DNA from: Trichaptum fuscoviolaceum
Taxonomy: Eukaryota; Basidiomycota; Agaricomycetes; Hymenochaetales; Trichaptaceae
NCBI GenBank assembly: GCA_910574455.1
Contig: CAJSYZ010000012.1
Coordinates: forward strand, 1,109,317 to 1,173,316
Length of the DNA stretch: 64,000 nt
Reading direction: 5' to 3'
In this document: piece by piece, positions 12,917-26,399 of the stretch
How positions within the stretch are numbered: position 1 is the first letter of the stretch
Layout: every line of letters starts with the position of its first letter
Program-made: the position numbers and the translations under genes
The notes under the pieces: model-generated
What the model was told of the DNA's origin: nothing
The model's input: only the letters and a program-made list of their open reading frames with translations
The model's database searches: none

Positions 12917-13828
12917 ATGTCATTAGCAAAGCTCACGTCCCTTTCAACACAAACATTATCTTTACTTCTCGAAAGACAACGCTTAGTAGGGCTCGGCGCA
13001 CCTCCACCAGCATCTTCGACGCAGCACATCGCGCGGAACCTCACGCAGCTCCGAACAGGGATTCTCGAGCTTGAAGCCTCCTTTCCGGAAAGCAAAGGGA
13101 CAGCACATGGACAAGGCCAAAGGGAAGCGGCGGGTCTGCTAAGGAATCAGTTTGAGCGGATGCGAGATATGTTGGGCGCAGATGGAGTGGATGTTGTTGA
13201 GCCGTGAGTGAATCCTTAGTTCTCAAGGACGAGCTGCGCAGTTGCTGATGGATATCCCTTTGGCATTCTCATGTAGGCTACCCGTACTGGTGGAGGATAA
13301 ACCAGAACAACCTGAAGCTTCGTCATCATCACCTAGCCCACCTCCACAGAAGGATGTAATTTATGCACCTTACTCGGACGACCCGTCACCTTCTCCGGGC
13401 AGGGATGCCGACCCTCACGAGCTGTTACAGGAACAGCGCTTTCTCATGGATGGTACGTTTCATCTACACCTCTTGGTCTGTATCTCTAACATAACTTGTG
13501 CTTGTAGAACAAGACGCGCACCTTGACCGTCTCTCACATTCGATAGGCCGACAGCGGGATATCTCCCTCCAAATAAATGATGAGTTAGACGTACACACAG
13601 GACTACTGGAAGAACTCGACACCGATCTAGATCAGACTCATAATCGTCTAAGTGGTGCCGCGAAGCGTTTACAAACGTTCAGTAGGGGCGTAAGAGGGAA
13701 TTGTGAGTCTCCAATTTGCACAGTATCAACCTTTGTTACCAACTATCTCTGTTTTCTCAGGTTCGACGTACACTATCGCAGCTCTGATATTCGTTCTCCT
13801 TATTCTGATCATTATATTCAAGACATAG
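12917..13828 (+). CDS. Qc-SNARE of the syntaxin-8 / Syn8 type
   Basis: Four exons (12917-13203, 13277-13452, 13508-13702, 13761-13828) give 241 residues. The N-terminal region is helical. A proline/serine linker follows. The SNARE motif runs from about LLQEQ through LDRLSHSIGRQRDISLQIND to RLQTFSRG, with Gln at the zero-layer position of a Q-SNARE. The last exon encodes a single C-terminal anchor (TYTIAALIFVLLILIIIF) ending with only KT after it, the tail-anchored topology expected. The protein should act in fusion at late Golgi, endosome or vacuole. It shares a 172-bp divergent promoter with the methyltransferase. Confidence 0.88.
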
Positions 13829-14270
13829 CTCCATTGACTGTTGTTTTGTTGGTTTGCATTTGCTCTGTTCGCATTTTGTAATTTATTGCAGTTTCATTCA
13901 ACATTCGTCTCGCAACACGGATTCATTTCTTTTCTCTCGTGATCCGAAATCCGCCTGATAGCATGTTTGATACAGCATTGCAGGTAAAAAGTATGCTGTG
14001 AAGGTATAACGCTAATAGGTAAACAAGAAATACTACATACAAGCAAGCCAAAACGACGATGAACAGAAGATTTTAATAACAAAATACGGTCAGCACAAAT
14101 AGGAGATGGCAGTTAAGTGGATCAGTACTCTAGTTACAAAGGAGATGTTGGTGTTCAAATAGCGATAAGTGTCCTATAGTCAGATTACATCGACGTCAGC
14201 CCAAGCAAAAAAAAAACCCCCCGATAAAGAGTATAAACCAGAATGGTCTTTGTCCGTGAAGAAAGAAAAT
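13829..14270. other. Intergenic between convergent genes
   Basis: 3' flanks of the SNARE and GH16 genes. No further feature seen. Confidence 0.5.
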
Positions 14271-15642
14271 CTAAAGACGATAGCACAGAACTTGGATTAT
14301 GATCATTGCCAAAAGGGAAGCAATAGGCACATATGCGTTCGCCACTGCTCCGCTTGAAGAGCCGGTTTGGGTTGATGTAGTAGTGGCGGCAGAGGACTGC
14401 GTATTAGAACCGCTGGTGGCAGCTGGAACTGACACAGTCGTGGTCACCGATTTGCAAGCACCATTGCATTGCTCGAACAGCTTGATGTACGAGATCTCGA
14501 AATACGCAGTATCATAGTTTTCTGGGATCTGTACAAGATCAATGCAAGTTCCGGAGCACGTCTGGGAGAAGACGTTTGGCTGGCCGGCAAAGTTGCCACA
14601 AATCGTTGTATCGATGATCACCGTCTGCGGGGTGAAGAACTTGCTGAAGTCGCAAGCTGTCTGGGGATAGAAGGCCGTCGGGAGGCCCCAACCAGCGGGA
14701 TTCGGCGTGTCTGTTGGAAGGTCGGCAGGAATAGATTGACGCGGGAAGAACCAAACGGAGATGCCGGTTGTGTCCCACAGCGTGGCGTATACACCGCCTC
14801 CGTTCTGAGCGAACGCTTGGCCGTACTGATTGATTGCAAAAGCTCCTATCAGCAAGGAAGACCCTTTGACCTGAATGTATGAGAAAACGGCGTACCGAGT
14901 TGCCCTCCACCTCGACAATGCACCCTTGGTTGAAGTTCGTTTGGTTGAAGCAGTCGGTTGAGATGAGGTTTCCGGTCTCGATTGAGGGTGACGTATTTGC
15001 TGGGGGATGGTCACAACCATCCAAAGTGTGCAACGAGATCCGATTTGTCTTCTGCATATTGACACCCTCCACGATATCGATCTCGCCGTTGTCTGGCCAT
15101 TGCGGTCCTTGAGTCCAAAATGCTGGCCAGACTGAGCACTGTATTTAGAACACGGTCCGAGGTCAAACATAGTACAGCCAAGCGCAAGGCGTTAAGTTTA
15201 CATACCCCATAAGGCATATGGACCGCATCAAACAACAGCAGGTTGCCCGTCGATATCGTGTACTGGCTCAACAGCTTGACGCTGGGGCGACCAAACTGCG
15301 AGTTGTTGCGTCCATCGGTCGTGTTATCCACCTTAATGATTGTCGTCCCGGAGTCCGTGTTGAAAATCAACTTTTGTTGTGCTGCATCCGCCTGGCTCAT
15401 GAAAAGGACGTTTCCGGTGTTATTGACATCGGTACCAGCATAGAAGATCCAGTTGTCGAAGCTGTCGAAAGAAGAAGAGGTCAGGCCCTTTGCAATGGAA
15501 AGTCGGTGCGAATGACTCACAAAGTCGACCCAACTGAGCTCTGGACAAGCTGATACGAAACATTTTGCGCAGATATAGGATCGATGGAGGCGAAGAGTAT
15601 AACAGCCAGCCCTATCGCGGTGTATTTCGGGAAGTTCAGCAT
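14271..15642 (-). CDS. GH16 beta-glucanase-like enzyme, copy 1
   Basis: Secreted glycoside hydrolase family 16 protein of 391 residues in four exons: 15521-15642, 15206-15461, 14896-15138 and 14271-14825. Exon 1 gives a signal peptide ([17 protein letters not shown]) and SYQLVQ. The first splice restores VGSTFFDNWIFY, the usual GH16 start. The catalytic motif is GEIDIVEG in exon 3, with both acid residues present (ExDxxE). Exon 4 includes the conserved QNGGGVYA and WFFPR. The C-terminus is a Ser/Thr-rich stretch followed by a hydrophobic tail, suggesting GPI anchoring in the wall or membrane. The likely substrate is wall beta-glucan. It is a paralog of the gene at 28799-30082 on the other strand. 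Confidence 0.92.
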
Positions 15643-16476
15643 TATAAGCCAAGATACAGTAGTTGTACAACAAGCAGGTCGTCCTACGCGTCTTAGAGCG
15701 ATTTTTGAAGGAGAGTGGAAGGCTGTGAAAGCCTCGTGGAAGCAAGGCAAGCGAAAAGGGGATGAGTGATAAAAAGATGCACGAGGAGGCTCTACATTAA
15801 CAAGCGGACTTGCGCGAAGCGCGTGGGTGAAGACGAACGGAACACTCGGGCCATCATATTCGGAAGTCTCAGCACGGCGCTTGTTTACCGCTACTTTGAA
15901 TTTAATAGATTGTTTCCTTCGACGATATTGCTAATTGAAGAGAACTGCATCAACTGGTAGAAATGGGAGGCTTCCGCCAAGTGTACTATTGTCACAATCT
16001 TCTTGCCATTTGTTTGGAAATCAGACATACCTCTTGATTTTCAATTTATCATACCAGTGGTCATCAATAAATTTTCTGTCAAATCGGTTTTTTTAGAGTC
16101 TCTCTTTGATATATTGTCACCATGCTGATACATAGGCAAGGGACCTATAGCGTCGATCCAAGCAATTGATGGACGATCATCAAACATATGTTATTCTGGA
16201 AGTCCAGGAAGCCTCAGCGTCCCCCGATTAAATGCGTTAGTACCAATGGAAATCGATTTGCTATCTGGTTAATATAGTACATAAATACAAGGTATAAGCC
16301 TGAACCAACGATGCGTCGAGCAAGTCGATTCATCTTATCTCGGATTCTTTGAAACTTATGTAGAGAGATAACTATTCGTTTGAAATAATATTCTGTTTGC
16401 GAAATAGAGTTTGCCAGAAAGATCGACACGGCCGTCTTCAGTTGTACTAAGTTTAGTTACACATTGAAATCCCGTG
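15643..16476. other. Divergent intergenic region
   Basis: About 830 bases between the GH16 gene and the F-box gene, both reading outward. No recognisable RNA gene or repeat. Confidence 0.5.
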
Positions 16477-18392
16477 ATGGACTCCGTGTCAAGTGTTGCG
16501 ATTGAAACCTTTCCTCTTACCACCACCATGATCATCTTCAATCTGCCGCCGGAGGTGCTTTTGCATATTCTACAAAACCTTGATTTGCGAGACTTGCACT
16601 CTTTGCAGCTTGTTTCTCGCTGTTTCGACTGCCTTATCAAGAACAACGACTTGCTGCTTTACCATGAGGAAGCGATTCGACACCATTTCGCCGATGAAAA
16701 TATCACACTCGAGGATTTGTGTAAAAGATACCCGGGAGGATGGTTGGATGGGCTGAGCGGATGGAGGGACCTCTGTGGGTAATCATAACGCTTTTCCTTA
16801 AGTGTGTGCTAACAAATTCGAAGGCCGAAGGTCCACACTGCTGGAACACAATTGGGAAGGGCGGGGAGATGTACCTACTGAAAGGCTTTATACGTCTACC
16901 GGTAACGACGTACATAGGTTCAAACTTGAGGAGGAGCATAGGTTTGTTATTACGACCCATCGGAATGGTGGACTACGGGTCACAAGTATGGAGGATGACA
17001 CATTGTTGTTCGAGCTGCCGGTGGTGAGTGTATCATTATCAAATCGCAATGCACTCGACTCAGATTATTTAGGACTATGTGCGGCACTATGCGCACTGCG
17101 AATACGGCAATGGATACCTTATTTTTGATCGCCTACACCCACACTCCCTGGAAGTCTGGAGACTAGAGTCCTCCGATTGGGATGGCGAACCCACGACGTC
17201 CTCCAGTTACCCGCCCGACTTGGACCAGATCGAAGCGGGGGAAGACTCTCTCGAGATGATAGATTCAGACTACCTCTACCCACAGCGTGGCGTTTTTCGT
17301 CCGTGGGCTCTCTTCACTCCGCCAGCGAATCCTCGTGCATACCGGTTCGTGTATCCCACCCTCCTCGTTGGCTCCGAGGCCGGCCAAGAGGTCTACTTGT
17401 TCGACGCGCCCTCTGCTACCCTGGCGCAGACGATTCCCCTGCCATGGAGCAACGCTGGCGACGTGCGCATCCTGTACGTTGAGCTCGGGGAGCGGCATGT
17501 ATTTGTATGCACTCTATATGAGGTACTGATCATCCCACGAGACACTTCGCTGTATCCGGATGGGACTCGGGCTGCTGTGACGAGGGTGTCGCTCAGCTTC
17601 CCCACGGATGACTCCGGGCTGCGTATTCCCCAGCTCGTGAAGCAGTACGCGTCACGAATGATTGAGACATTCGGGCCTCTGAAAAACCGGGCAATGAAGG
17701 AGTATATGGTAGTGACGCCGCATCGCAGGCAGGAACTCACGGCCCTCGTACCGATGAACGGGCCCCCACAGGAGTTCTATGCAGGTACGTGGTTTGAACA
17801 ACAGTGTCCGCCTATTTTTAAGATCCGTAGACTGACCTACAGTCAGTCCATGTATCGGAAGACGGAAGAAACTTCGCTGCAATTACGTGGCTGGGTATCG
17901 TTTACCTCGTACGAGATTTCGAGCGTGTAGCTCGTGGCACAGCTACTTGGTCTGAGATCACACTGCGACTCGACATGGACATCCCAGCAACAAACCTTGC
18001 TTTTGACCATGACTGTGTCGTTATCGTGACCGTGAGCACGCCATCTTCTAAGCATACTCGATTCGAACTTATGTCTTTTTGCTCGACAGCACATGGGTCT
18101 ATACATAGTCAACTGGGATCTTACTTGGCACAACGTCCTCTCTATGCACGCGCGGTCACCCGAGCCCTTCCCTGCCCTCACAATGCACCAACTCCTGCAC
18201 TTCTCTAATCCACTCGCACTGCGGAATGTCAGCTGCGTGAAGCTCACGAGGACGAGTGTATGGATTGACTGGCCGCAGCGAGCGCTCCAGGAGGCCCTGG
18301 GCGAACTGCCCGAGATTGACATGGATGAGCCGCTTGAATTCGGTGACTTTTTGAATGAGCAACACCCTTATGGTGAGCACCTTTTGGTCTGA
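16477..18392 (+). CDS. F-box protein with propeller-like C-terminus
   Basis: Five exons (16477-16778, 16831-17023, 17073-17784, 17847-18031, 18090-18392) sum to exactly 564 codons plus stop. The F-box lies at residues about 19-60 (FNLPPEVLLHILQNLDLRDL, then LQLVSRCF). The remaining 500 residues contain repeated beta-strand-like segments (DYLYPQRGVFRPWALF, RILYVELGERHVFV) typical of Agaricomycete F-box families, which recruit substrates to SCF ubiquitin ligase. Start: the first in-frame ATG is 16477; a second at 16528 lies just before the box. Substrate unknown. Confidence 0.85.
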
Positions 18393-19157
18393 CAAATGAC
18401 GTCGTGTACTGACCCCTTTCTCTTCGCCTACGGAAGCCACCCGCATGGTTTGTAAGATTGACTTCACGCCCCAACACCTTGGAATAATACCCCCTTAGAA
18501 TCGCACATCACATGTATCTGAGTGTAGAACAACCGGTTTCGTGTCCTGTATCGATTAGCTGTGATTTCTACCTATTGTCTTTTTTTGTTGTGGCTTGATT
18601 GCTGTACATTGTATTGTCTTGACAATTGTCGCTCTATATTCTTCGCATAGCTTTCGTAGTTCAATTCTTCATTGACATATGAGTGAATATACAAGTGTTT
18701 TTTATTTGTTCTGGTAGGATGGGAAACGAAAAATATGAGCGGTGGAACGTGAAACTAGGGGGCCGGAGGTAAGTGTAAAAGTGTAGAAAGAGGAGCGAAT
18801 TCAAATAATAAATATGCAACCCCTCATAGGCAGTTGTTCTGAACAGGACTATGCAATGGAAGGCGGAAAGCGAAACCAGAGAATGTTGATGAAAGACGCA
18901 TAATGATAAGATCTGTGTTAATATTTGAGAATCTGTTTGCCTAATGAAGAGGAACCGAAAGAAAAAAGGAGGGATTTTAGCGTATCTCCGTGTATAAGGA
19001 AGTGTACGAAGCTAAAAGGAGAGATGCGTTTGAGGTAGTACAGGCCAGAAGAAAGGAAAATGAGATAAACGATGGTATAAAGGAATAAATGGGTAATGGT
19101 AAATTCATTCGGTAAGATAAAGAGAGTTGCGTTAAGGAAATCCGAAATCATAATCAG
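18393..19157. other. Intergenic between convergent genes
   Basis: AT-rich 3' flanks; no gene or repeat recognised. Confidence 0.5.
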
Positions 19158-21766
19158 TCACGTAACGTGCTTGTCCTCATCCGTTGTACAAGGAGTCGTG
19201 TCCGAGTCCAAGGTTTGTTCCTCTGAGTTCGATGAAAGCCCTCGAGGGCCACCGACAGCAGTATTAACCTCTCCGTCTGAGTCGTCCGTTGGACCAATGC
19301 TATAATCGACGCCATCGACGCCCTCTGACTCTTGCGCCTCGTCTCCCTCTATCACAGAAGATTCTGTCATCTCAGGACTGCTGTCCCGAGGCTGCGGATT
19401 TCCCAGCTCGGAAAGACTTGCAAATGTAAACACGCCTTCGCGTGTCGCACCTCCCGCAACACTCGCACTTCGCGAACCGTCTCTCGATGACCCCGTCCTT
19501 GAAGCTGCGGATGAGTTCGGGCCCGAAGCCGGAGCTGAGCCAGCTCCGCCAGACAAAGAGCGTGAGCCTGATGCACGCGACGGAGAGCGCATACTCGCCG
19601 GGCGTTTCAGTATCGCCTCCTCAAGCGGGCTGATGTATTCTGGATCGTTCTCGTCCACGTTCTGCTCGGATAGGCCGTCGTGCGATGTATATCCGTACAT
19701 GCTAGAGCGCATAATGTCGGGGTACATAGAATGCAGCCCTCCTGCTAGAGACGGGCTATCAAACCCATTGAGTGAAAGGGCCGAGAATGTACTTTCGCGC
19801 GTAGGGGATGCCACATTTGACGTTGGAGCACTCGGGTGTCTGAAGCCATCGCGCGCTGGAGGATAATGTGCGGGAGCGAAGGGGAAAGGATTATTCATTG
19901 CAGTCGCAAAAGGCATAGGTAAAGGCATTGCTGTGCCCGGGGGAGGACTTGAGATAGGCTGAGACTGTTGTGGAATATAAGACGAAGGGTAAGGAAAAGG
20001 TGAATGAGGGACAGTTTGGTACGGGAACCCGTTTTGCTGATTAGCCAAGACATGTTGCGGAATCGGAAGGTGCTGCATCTGCGGAAGTGTCCCTGCGTTT
20101 GCCATGACAGAGAACTGAAAGCTACGAAGTTGAGATAAGGCATATTGGAATTGTGCTTGCAACTGTTCATACTGCTTTAGAAGACGATAAATGTGTGAAG
20201 AACAGTAAAACCAACCTCAGATTCTCTTCCATTTCTCCGCTCACATTCCTCTGTGAATTCCTTTCTTAACCTCTCACACTCTTGTTTATATTGTTCCACT
20301 TCTTTCTTAACGGATAATTCTCGCTGGCGGGCCGCCTCAAGTGCACCTCGGTAAGCAGAGACCTGAGTTTGCAAGCTAGCATTCGGGGGAGGAGTTTCAA
20401 ATCCGTTCGTCCATGATGCTGGAGTAGATGAAACAGATGGAAGCAACATTGGTGAAGATGATGCGCGGGAACGTGAGCGAAATCGTGGGGGAGGACTCCT
20501 GCTCCTGAGAACATTGCGAATTGGACTGTCATGACTTTCCCAACCTGAGTTTACATCGGAGAGAGACGCAGGCCCCACTGAACTAGACGTTGGCGACTTC
20601 GAAGAGAATTCAGACCGACATCCTAGATTCGAATATTGTCCTTTCTTTGGTTGAGACTCGGAGAGCCAAGACAATTGAGTCTGTAGATGGCTTGGCACTG
20701 GTTGGGAAATAGGAATGGGTTGTGCATGTAAGAGTTTAGTGGAAGCCGATGCCACAGGAGGATCTATGGAAGGAGTTGGAACGCGGGAGGGGCTGGGGCT
20801 TCGCTTAAAGGTAGAAGGTGGTATCGCGACCTCATACGGGGAAGAGTGAGAAGCGACACTCTCCATCTGCAAGTCAGACACATCTCCATTGTCGCTCGTA
20901 TTGCTGGAGGCGTGCGATGATATTCCGAGCGATGAAACTGAATCCGACATTGATGAGCGCGTTTCCGTGTCATACACATGGACACTCTCCGGAGCATCAT
21001 ATTCACTTGCTGATGGCTTCAGTGTGGTGTCCCTGTCGTGCATTGTGGTTGAATGTACTCCATCGTCTTCGCGTAAGTGTGAGCTTGAGGCCATCGTCAA
21101 CGCAACCTCGCCGTCTGGTGGGTCGTATTCCGGAGAGCGGCCTGAAGTGCCCGAGCGCGCTGTCTCATCTTCGAAATCAAATGCAGACCGCGGCGCAGAC
21201 GATGAGCAGCTCGGGTTGCGTCGGTCATACGATGTCGTCCCAGAGCTCTGCGATACAGAGCGCGTAACGTCTAGTTCGTCAGGCGCTGTCGGTGACTTCC
21301 CATTGCCTACCACAGACTTCTTGCTGCCCTTCCTCCGCACTTCTTTGGACACGTCCCTTCCACGCCTACGACGTTCCCTTGAGCGGTCGGTAGCTGCAAT
21401 GACTTGACCTGACCTTGAGCTCGGGCTGGCCGGAAGTGTTTCAGTATGCTGTGTACTACTACTCGCGTTCGCCACGCCGTGCATAACCTGAGGTTTCTGA
21501 GGATCCCCTGCCTGCAGTGCCTTCACCTCCATATGACTCCATATCTTCTCAGCTTCGCGTCGCTTCTCCTCGACTGCACGCCGCCTGTTCTCACTGCGCC
21601 GCTCGTTTCTGTGGCGTTCGCTACGCTTCGCCCAGGCGTGGTTCGCAATCGCTATGAGAAAAAGCGAGATGACTATCATTTTGTGCTCGTCTAATAGATG
21701 CAGCATTCTTCCTGTTGAGCTCGAGGATGTGCCAGCCTCTGCTGAACTGGCGACTGACTCGACCAT
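19158..21766 (-). CDS. Large Ser-rich protein with one membrane helix and coiled coil
   Basis: Two exons (20216-21766 and 19158-20171) joined by a 44-nt intron give 854 residues. Near the N-terminus MIVISLFLIAIANHAW is a single membrane helix, followed at once by a long basic and acidic helix (RSERHRNERRSENRRRAVEE) that is probably coiled coil. The centre is Ser-, Pro- and charge-rich with no fold evident. A second coiled coil spans the exon junction (from YRGALEAARQRELSVKKEVE to EQLQAQFQYALSQL). The C-terminal third is Pro/Met/Phe-rich, then acidic. The start is the ATG at 21764-21766. I do not recognise the family; a membrane-anchored scaffold is the most that can be inferred. Confidence 0.8.
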
Positions 21767-22553
21767 GACGGTGAGGAACAAGGTGTGTTTTGCTGAAAGT
21801 GACTGGACAACGTTGTCTATTTGAGGTTATTCCTATTTATAGACAGATATTTTGGTAGGCCCGTCCTAACGCGCAGATTACTGTTGTCGTTCACACCCAA
21901 AGTTTATGAAGAGAAAACAGCGAACAGAGGTATGAGATGATCGTAGAAGGTGAGAGAGAGAGGTGGCAAAAGGAGGAAGAACAGTGGAACGCGGTACAGA
22001 GTCACGGTGGTGCATACAACACGGGTGCCTGAAAATCCAAGTATGTATTGCCTCAGGGTCACGTTCAGCCAGATTATTCGGCGAAACTTCTGCCGAGTGC
22101 CAGTGTGCCACGAAGTTCTTGAGACTATTCAAGTCTTTCATTTAAAATCTTGCCCAGGAGTAAGCCTGAGTAAGCTCAGCCCAAGGCCTCTTCGGGCTCT
22201 GCCAGTGGTCCTCTCGGACCATGTCTCCCATGAAGGCTGAGGCAGTATAGCAGACAATGTTGGAGATCCCTTATAAAGCCGTCAATGTTTTTCATAATGT
22301 ATATCTAAGGAACGCTGCCTTGTATTTCAGAGAAGCTTATAGATATATTAAAGTCTTAATACATACAGAAGTGCTGCAAAAAATAGGAAAAACACCAAGT
22401 GTTACACGGGTGTTACTAGAACACCGGTCCATGTCAGTACCTCTGGAAATCAAATAGGGGACTGCACACTCTCTGTTGCAGTGTGGGAGGTGATGCTTGG
22501 CCGCGGAGAGGGTGTCATCAGGACGGCGGAGTAAGAGTGGAAAAATATGAAAT
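21767..22553. other. Intergenic
   Basis: Promoter side of the coiled-coil gene and 3' flank of the gamma-tubulin complex gene. No other feature identified. Confidence 0.5.
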
Positions 22554-25500
22554 CTACTGTTCACGGTTCCTCACACTCTCCAGTCGGGTGACTAGCGGGA
22601 GCAACGCTACATTCTCGCTCGATGCGTAGTATCGAACGCAGTCCAGATGTACCTGCAGACGAAGTCGCGGTCAGAAGTAATAACGCAGAACAACCGAACT
22701 ATCCAAGAACGTACATCGAACCTATATATAGTGACGGAACGCCAGCGCGGGTTATTCAAATCCATGACGCAGGCACGTGAAGGAGCCGAGAATTAATTTT
22801 AGAGGCAATGAGTGACTTTATGGAGAGGGGGCCAGCGGCACGTACCAGTGATTAAAATTCTTCTCGAACTTGTCGAGAAACTCCCAACGCTTCTTCATGC
22901 CCGAGGCTCGATCCTCTTCTGTCTCCTCTCCGAACGCATTGTTGACATTCTTATTGAACTGCGAAGTATACGCGGCATAGGTTGAGCATGTCCACATGAG
23001 CTTCGAGTGGTTCTGCCGACAACATGGTTAGTCATCTACGGACGTACTCGGAGCCGTACGCACTTTCAGCAGACGTGTTCCCGTGAGCATGCCGTCCTTC
23101 AGACAACTGTCCATGAAGCTCTCGTGCTCTCTAAGCAAGTCTTCCACGGTCTGGACCTTCTTGATTCGTTTCTCCATAGCTCGCCACTGTTTATCGAGCA
23201 CTTCTGCCGTTATAAAGGCGAGGATCTGCTGAACAAACGCAAGCATGCGCGCACGGAGGACCATCACACGTGTTCTCCATCTAATGAAGTCGGTGTATCC
23301 CGGGGCGGGTGCACGCCATCCGGGAGTCATTTGGTCAATCCACATGGAGGTGAGAACTTGCTCGACAAAGCGCATGTGGAATATAAATCTGAAGATAAAC
23401 TGATACCGGACTACTGAGCGGCGTGAGATGACCAGCGAAAGCGGGAACTTGACGTTGTAGTCCAGCTGAAATGCATCAATCGCTAAATATTTCTTTCAGT
23501 AAAGTTCGGTAACATGCATAGGGGGACCGCACCAGTAAGAGACTTCTTGTCTCTCTCTTCCTTCTCTCTGTCCTTCTTTCCTCCCTCATTTCCAGCCTCT
23601 GGTTCGTTATATTCTCCCTCTTCGGAGCCTCCCATTGTTATCTTTCCATTTTCCGAAAGCACTTTGATGAGGAAATCATATATCCCCCTTTCCGCCAATT
23701 TGACTTTCAGGTCTTCTTTGAACATTGGGTCCTCTCCTTCCATTACGCGGCCGCCCGAATCGATTTGAAGCGCTACATCAAGAAGCCCTTGCAGTCTGTC
23801 GAGCGACGCGCCCCTAGCTGGTTTCCGCAGCTCTGCGTGGGCTGCATCGAGAAAATGGACTATGAAGGACGAATGAGAGAGGAAAAAATAATGCTTCAAA
23901 GATCGAAGCTTCGCAAGCAGGGCTTCATCATGCAGTAGCACATGCACGAGGGTGCGATTTGCGAAAGCGTAGGCGTCATCGATAGCCTTATAAAACCTAA
24001 CGAATATTTAGTCGATTACGATAGAAATTTTGGGTTACATACTTCTCGTCGTCCATAGCTAGATCAGTGTCAATCTGTATTTCTGTCTGTGTTATATCTT
24101 TTCCGCATTCTTGTAGCACATTCAGATATTTTCCGGCCAGTAGTACTTTATGTTTCCAAGTTTCGAGCAAGGGTGGTATACAAGCACCACCAGGTAGCCT
24201 TCCACCAGGCGCTCTTGGTGGGGGTACTCCAGCCTGATGCCTCCGACCTCTTCCTGTTGTCCCATCCCTGAGCTATCGAGGGACCATCAGCAGATGTAGT
24301 AACAATGATGAGAGAACATACCGTATAACGTCTTTCCCAATAATCGTCAACATAATCTTGGTCAAGAATGGTCTTGCTGATATATTTGCCCTCCTTCACA
24401 CACATTTCTTCGTATGGGTCATTCAGTTCCCCGTGTCTTATCCAACCAACCAACATTTCGGCGTAAGGCCTTCCAGCCGCTCGAATCAGCGCTTTGTGCA
24501 ATGACAGTGCTCCAGGATCCCCGGACATACGTTGCATTCTCTCGTGCAAGATGGTTAGCACCTCGCCGCCTGTCGCGGGGCCCGTGCTTAGTCCCCCACT
24601 TCCGTCCAGACCTCCCTTCAGCTCGCTTATGACGGCTTTCAAAGTCGCACCGCCTAAGCCCAGTTCTTCGTTCTTGCGCGCTTCTTCCGGATCAATTTCC
24701 GAGTCTGAGCTCGGAGAAGAAGACGATGAGGGACCATCTTCAACTGCGGCGAGTTCAAGGACAAGACCGTGGATGAGGGAAAGTGTGTGCAGAGTCGGAT
24801 GGACATAGAACCACAGCTTTTGCAAGGAGAAAGACGGAGAGGTTGTGAATGCGTGCTCGAGCTGGGAAAGTAGGGTATGGTAGTCCTAAATAACAATGTT
24901 AGCATTAACGATCGTCAGAGGATAATTGCTTGCCTTCAGCATATCCCGAATGGCGGCACATAATGCATGGTTAACGAGACCGAACTCCAGATGACTACGC
25001 AGTGAGACGAAGGACGTTATCGAAGTGTAATACGTCGCCAGAGGAAGTATTCGTTCAACAAGGTCGCGCAATGAAGGGTCTGTTTCACTGTTAGCTATGG
25101 AGTAAAATGTGTATTACTGCGAATTCTACCGAGAGATTGTGATATGACGAAACGAAGTCCATGAAGCGGATTCTCGTCTTCCATCACGTAGTCTTCAGGA
25201 TACGTTATGTATATCCCTTCTATTCCCTGTAGACTGGTTGGTGATAATTCAAACAGTAGAAGACATAACTCACCATCAACACGAACAGAAGGTCCTCCAG
25301 AATTAGGGCTTCCTGTACCTCAACAGGTACCTTATCCAAGGATTCGGCCTTTGATTTCCCCTTCGCTTTTGCACTAGATGGCTTGGTTGGAACGCGAGAG
25401 TTCAATGGCGCGTTCACGAACGACTTCTCTGCGATGAACGAAGGTTCGTCATAACCTGTGCACAGTGTCAATCCTTGTCATCGCGCTATATGTTAAAGGA

Positions 25501-25722
25501 GCGCGGACCTTCCAACGCAAGCTCTGCATCTTCTCTGAGATCCCCGTTCGCAAATCTGCTCCGTCGACTCGAAGCGATTGTCCCTGTAATCTGATTTCAA
25601 GTTTCAGCATGGGCGTCTTCACTATCGGTATATAGTCGCACCTTTGAGTACTGTTTTGCGGATAGCGTGAGCTTGCTTTTACGAATACTTGTTCTAGTTG
25701 GCTTTGGCGTATAAGGGTCCAT
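22554..25722 (-). CDS. Gamma-tubulin complex component 2 (Spc97/Alp4/GCP2)
   Basis: Multi-exon gene for the GCP2 subunit that, with GCP3 and gamma-tubulin, nucleates microtubules at the spindle pole body. The start is MDPYTPKPTRTSIRKSK (ATG 25720-25722). GRIP1-type landmarks are EALILEDLLFVLM, RPYAEMLVGWIRHGELNDPY and YVDDYWERRY. GRIP2 landmarks are FYKAIDDAYAFANRTLV, LRSLKHYFFLSHSSFIVHFLD, LDYNVKFPLSLVISRRTVVR and MLAFVQQILAFITAEVLDK. After FEKNFNHWY an intron of about 190 nt is needed; the last exon reads VHLDCVRYYASSENVALLPL and stops at 22554. That final intron is long for this genome and its donor is weak (GTGCCG), so its exact edges are uncertain. A Glu/Lys-rich insertion lies between the two domains near 23530-23640. 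Confidence 0.92.
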
Positions 25723-26013
25723 TTTTGTCGCAATTAAAAGAGGAGAGCCTGAATGAACTCACCGGAGTTTCGACTACAGTAGGCGCGTTGCGTCACATGT
25801 CACGTGAGAAAGTTCAGACCCGAATGCATACGTCACAATGTTCAGATCGGGGCTGAAGTGCCGGCCTTGACCTTTGGCTTCCTCTGACCGGCCCTGAGGA
25901 GGTATTCGGAAGTAACAGCCTGCTGATTCAGATTCATTCACCACTAACTTATCGTTGAACATTTAATTGCATTTCAAGGGCTCGGATTTCTTCCTTTGTC
26001 GAGAGAGCTGGAG

Positions 26014-26399
26014 ATGCTAGAGGACAACAATGCGGAAGAGAAATACATGACACCACTGATCAGGAAGCCGAAGGGCAAAGTGGCTGTATTCTTCTGGCGT
26101 ATTTGGATCTGGTTAAGTACGACGTTTGCCCTCTCTATAATGGAGCCTTGGGAGCTTGTACTCGTGTGTAAGTATTCTAGAGACTCGCAAGATTAATATG
26201 AGCTAACCATGCTACTATCTGCGTTTGCTTCGCAGTTACAGTGTTGGGCGTAATGTTGACACTGCTCTTTGTCGGGATTGTCGACTACTTCCCCCGCTAT
26301 GTCGCTGTGGCACTTAACCGTGCCCGCTACTACTTGTTCGGAACAGACTTTGGGGGAAGAGATGTGGTGTTGAACAACCCGCACGATCTGGAGTTGTGA
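26014..26399 (+). CDS. Serine palmitoyltransferase small-subunit-like, copy 1
   Basis: Two exons (26014-26167, 26236-26399) give 105 residues. The core FFWRIWIWLSTTFALS followed by IMEPWELVL and a second hydrophobic helix (VLGVMLTLLFVGIV, then DYFP) matches the layout of ssSPT subunits, whose hallmark is a helix followed by M/LEPWER and a second helix ending near MP. Those subunits bind the serine palmitoyltransferase dimer in the ER and raise its activity in the first step of sphingolipid synthesis. N- and C-terminal extensions (about 20 and 30 residues) exceed the animal proteins. The first ATG in the open frame is at 26014. The 290-bp gap to GCP2 is a divergent promoter. Confidence 0.75.
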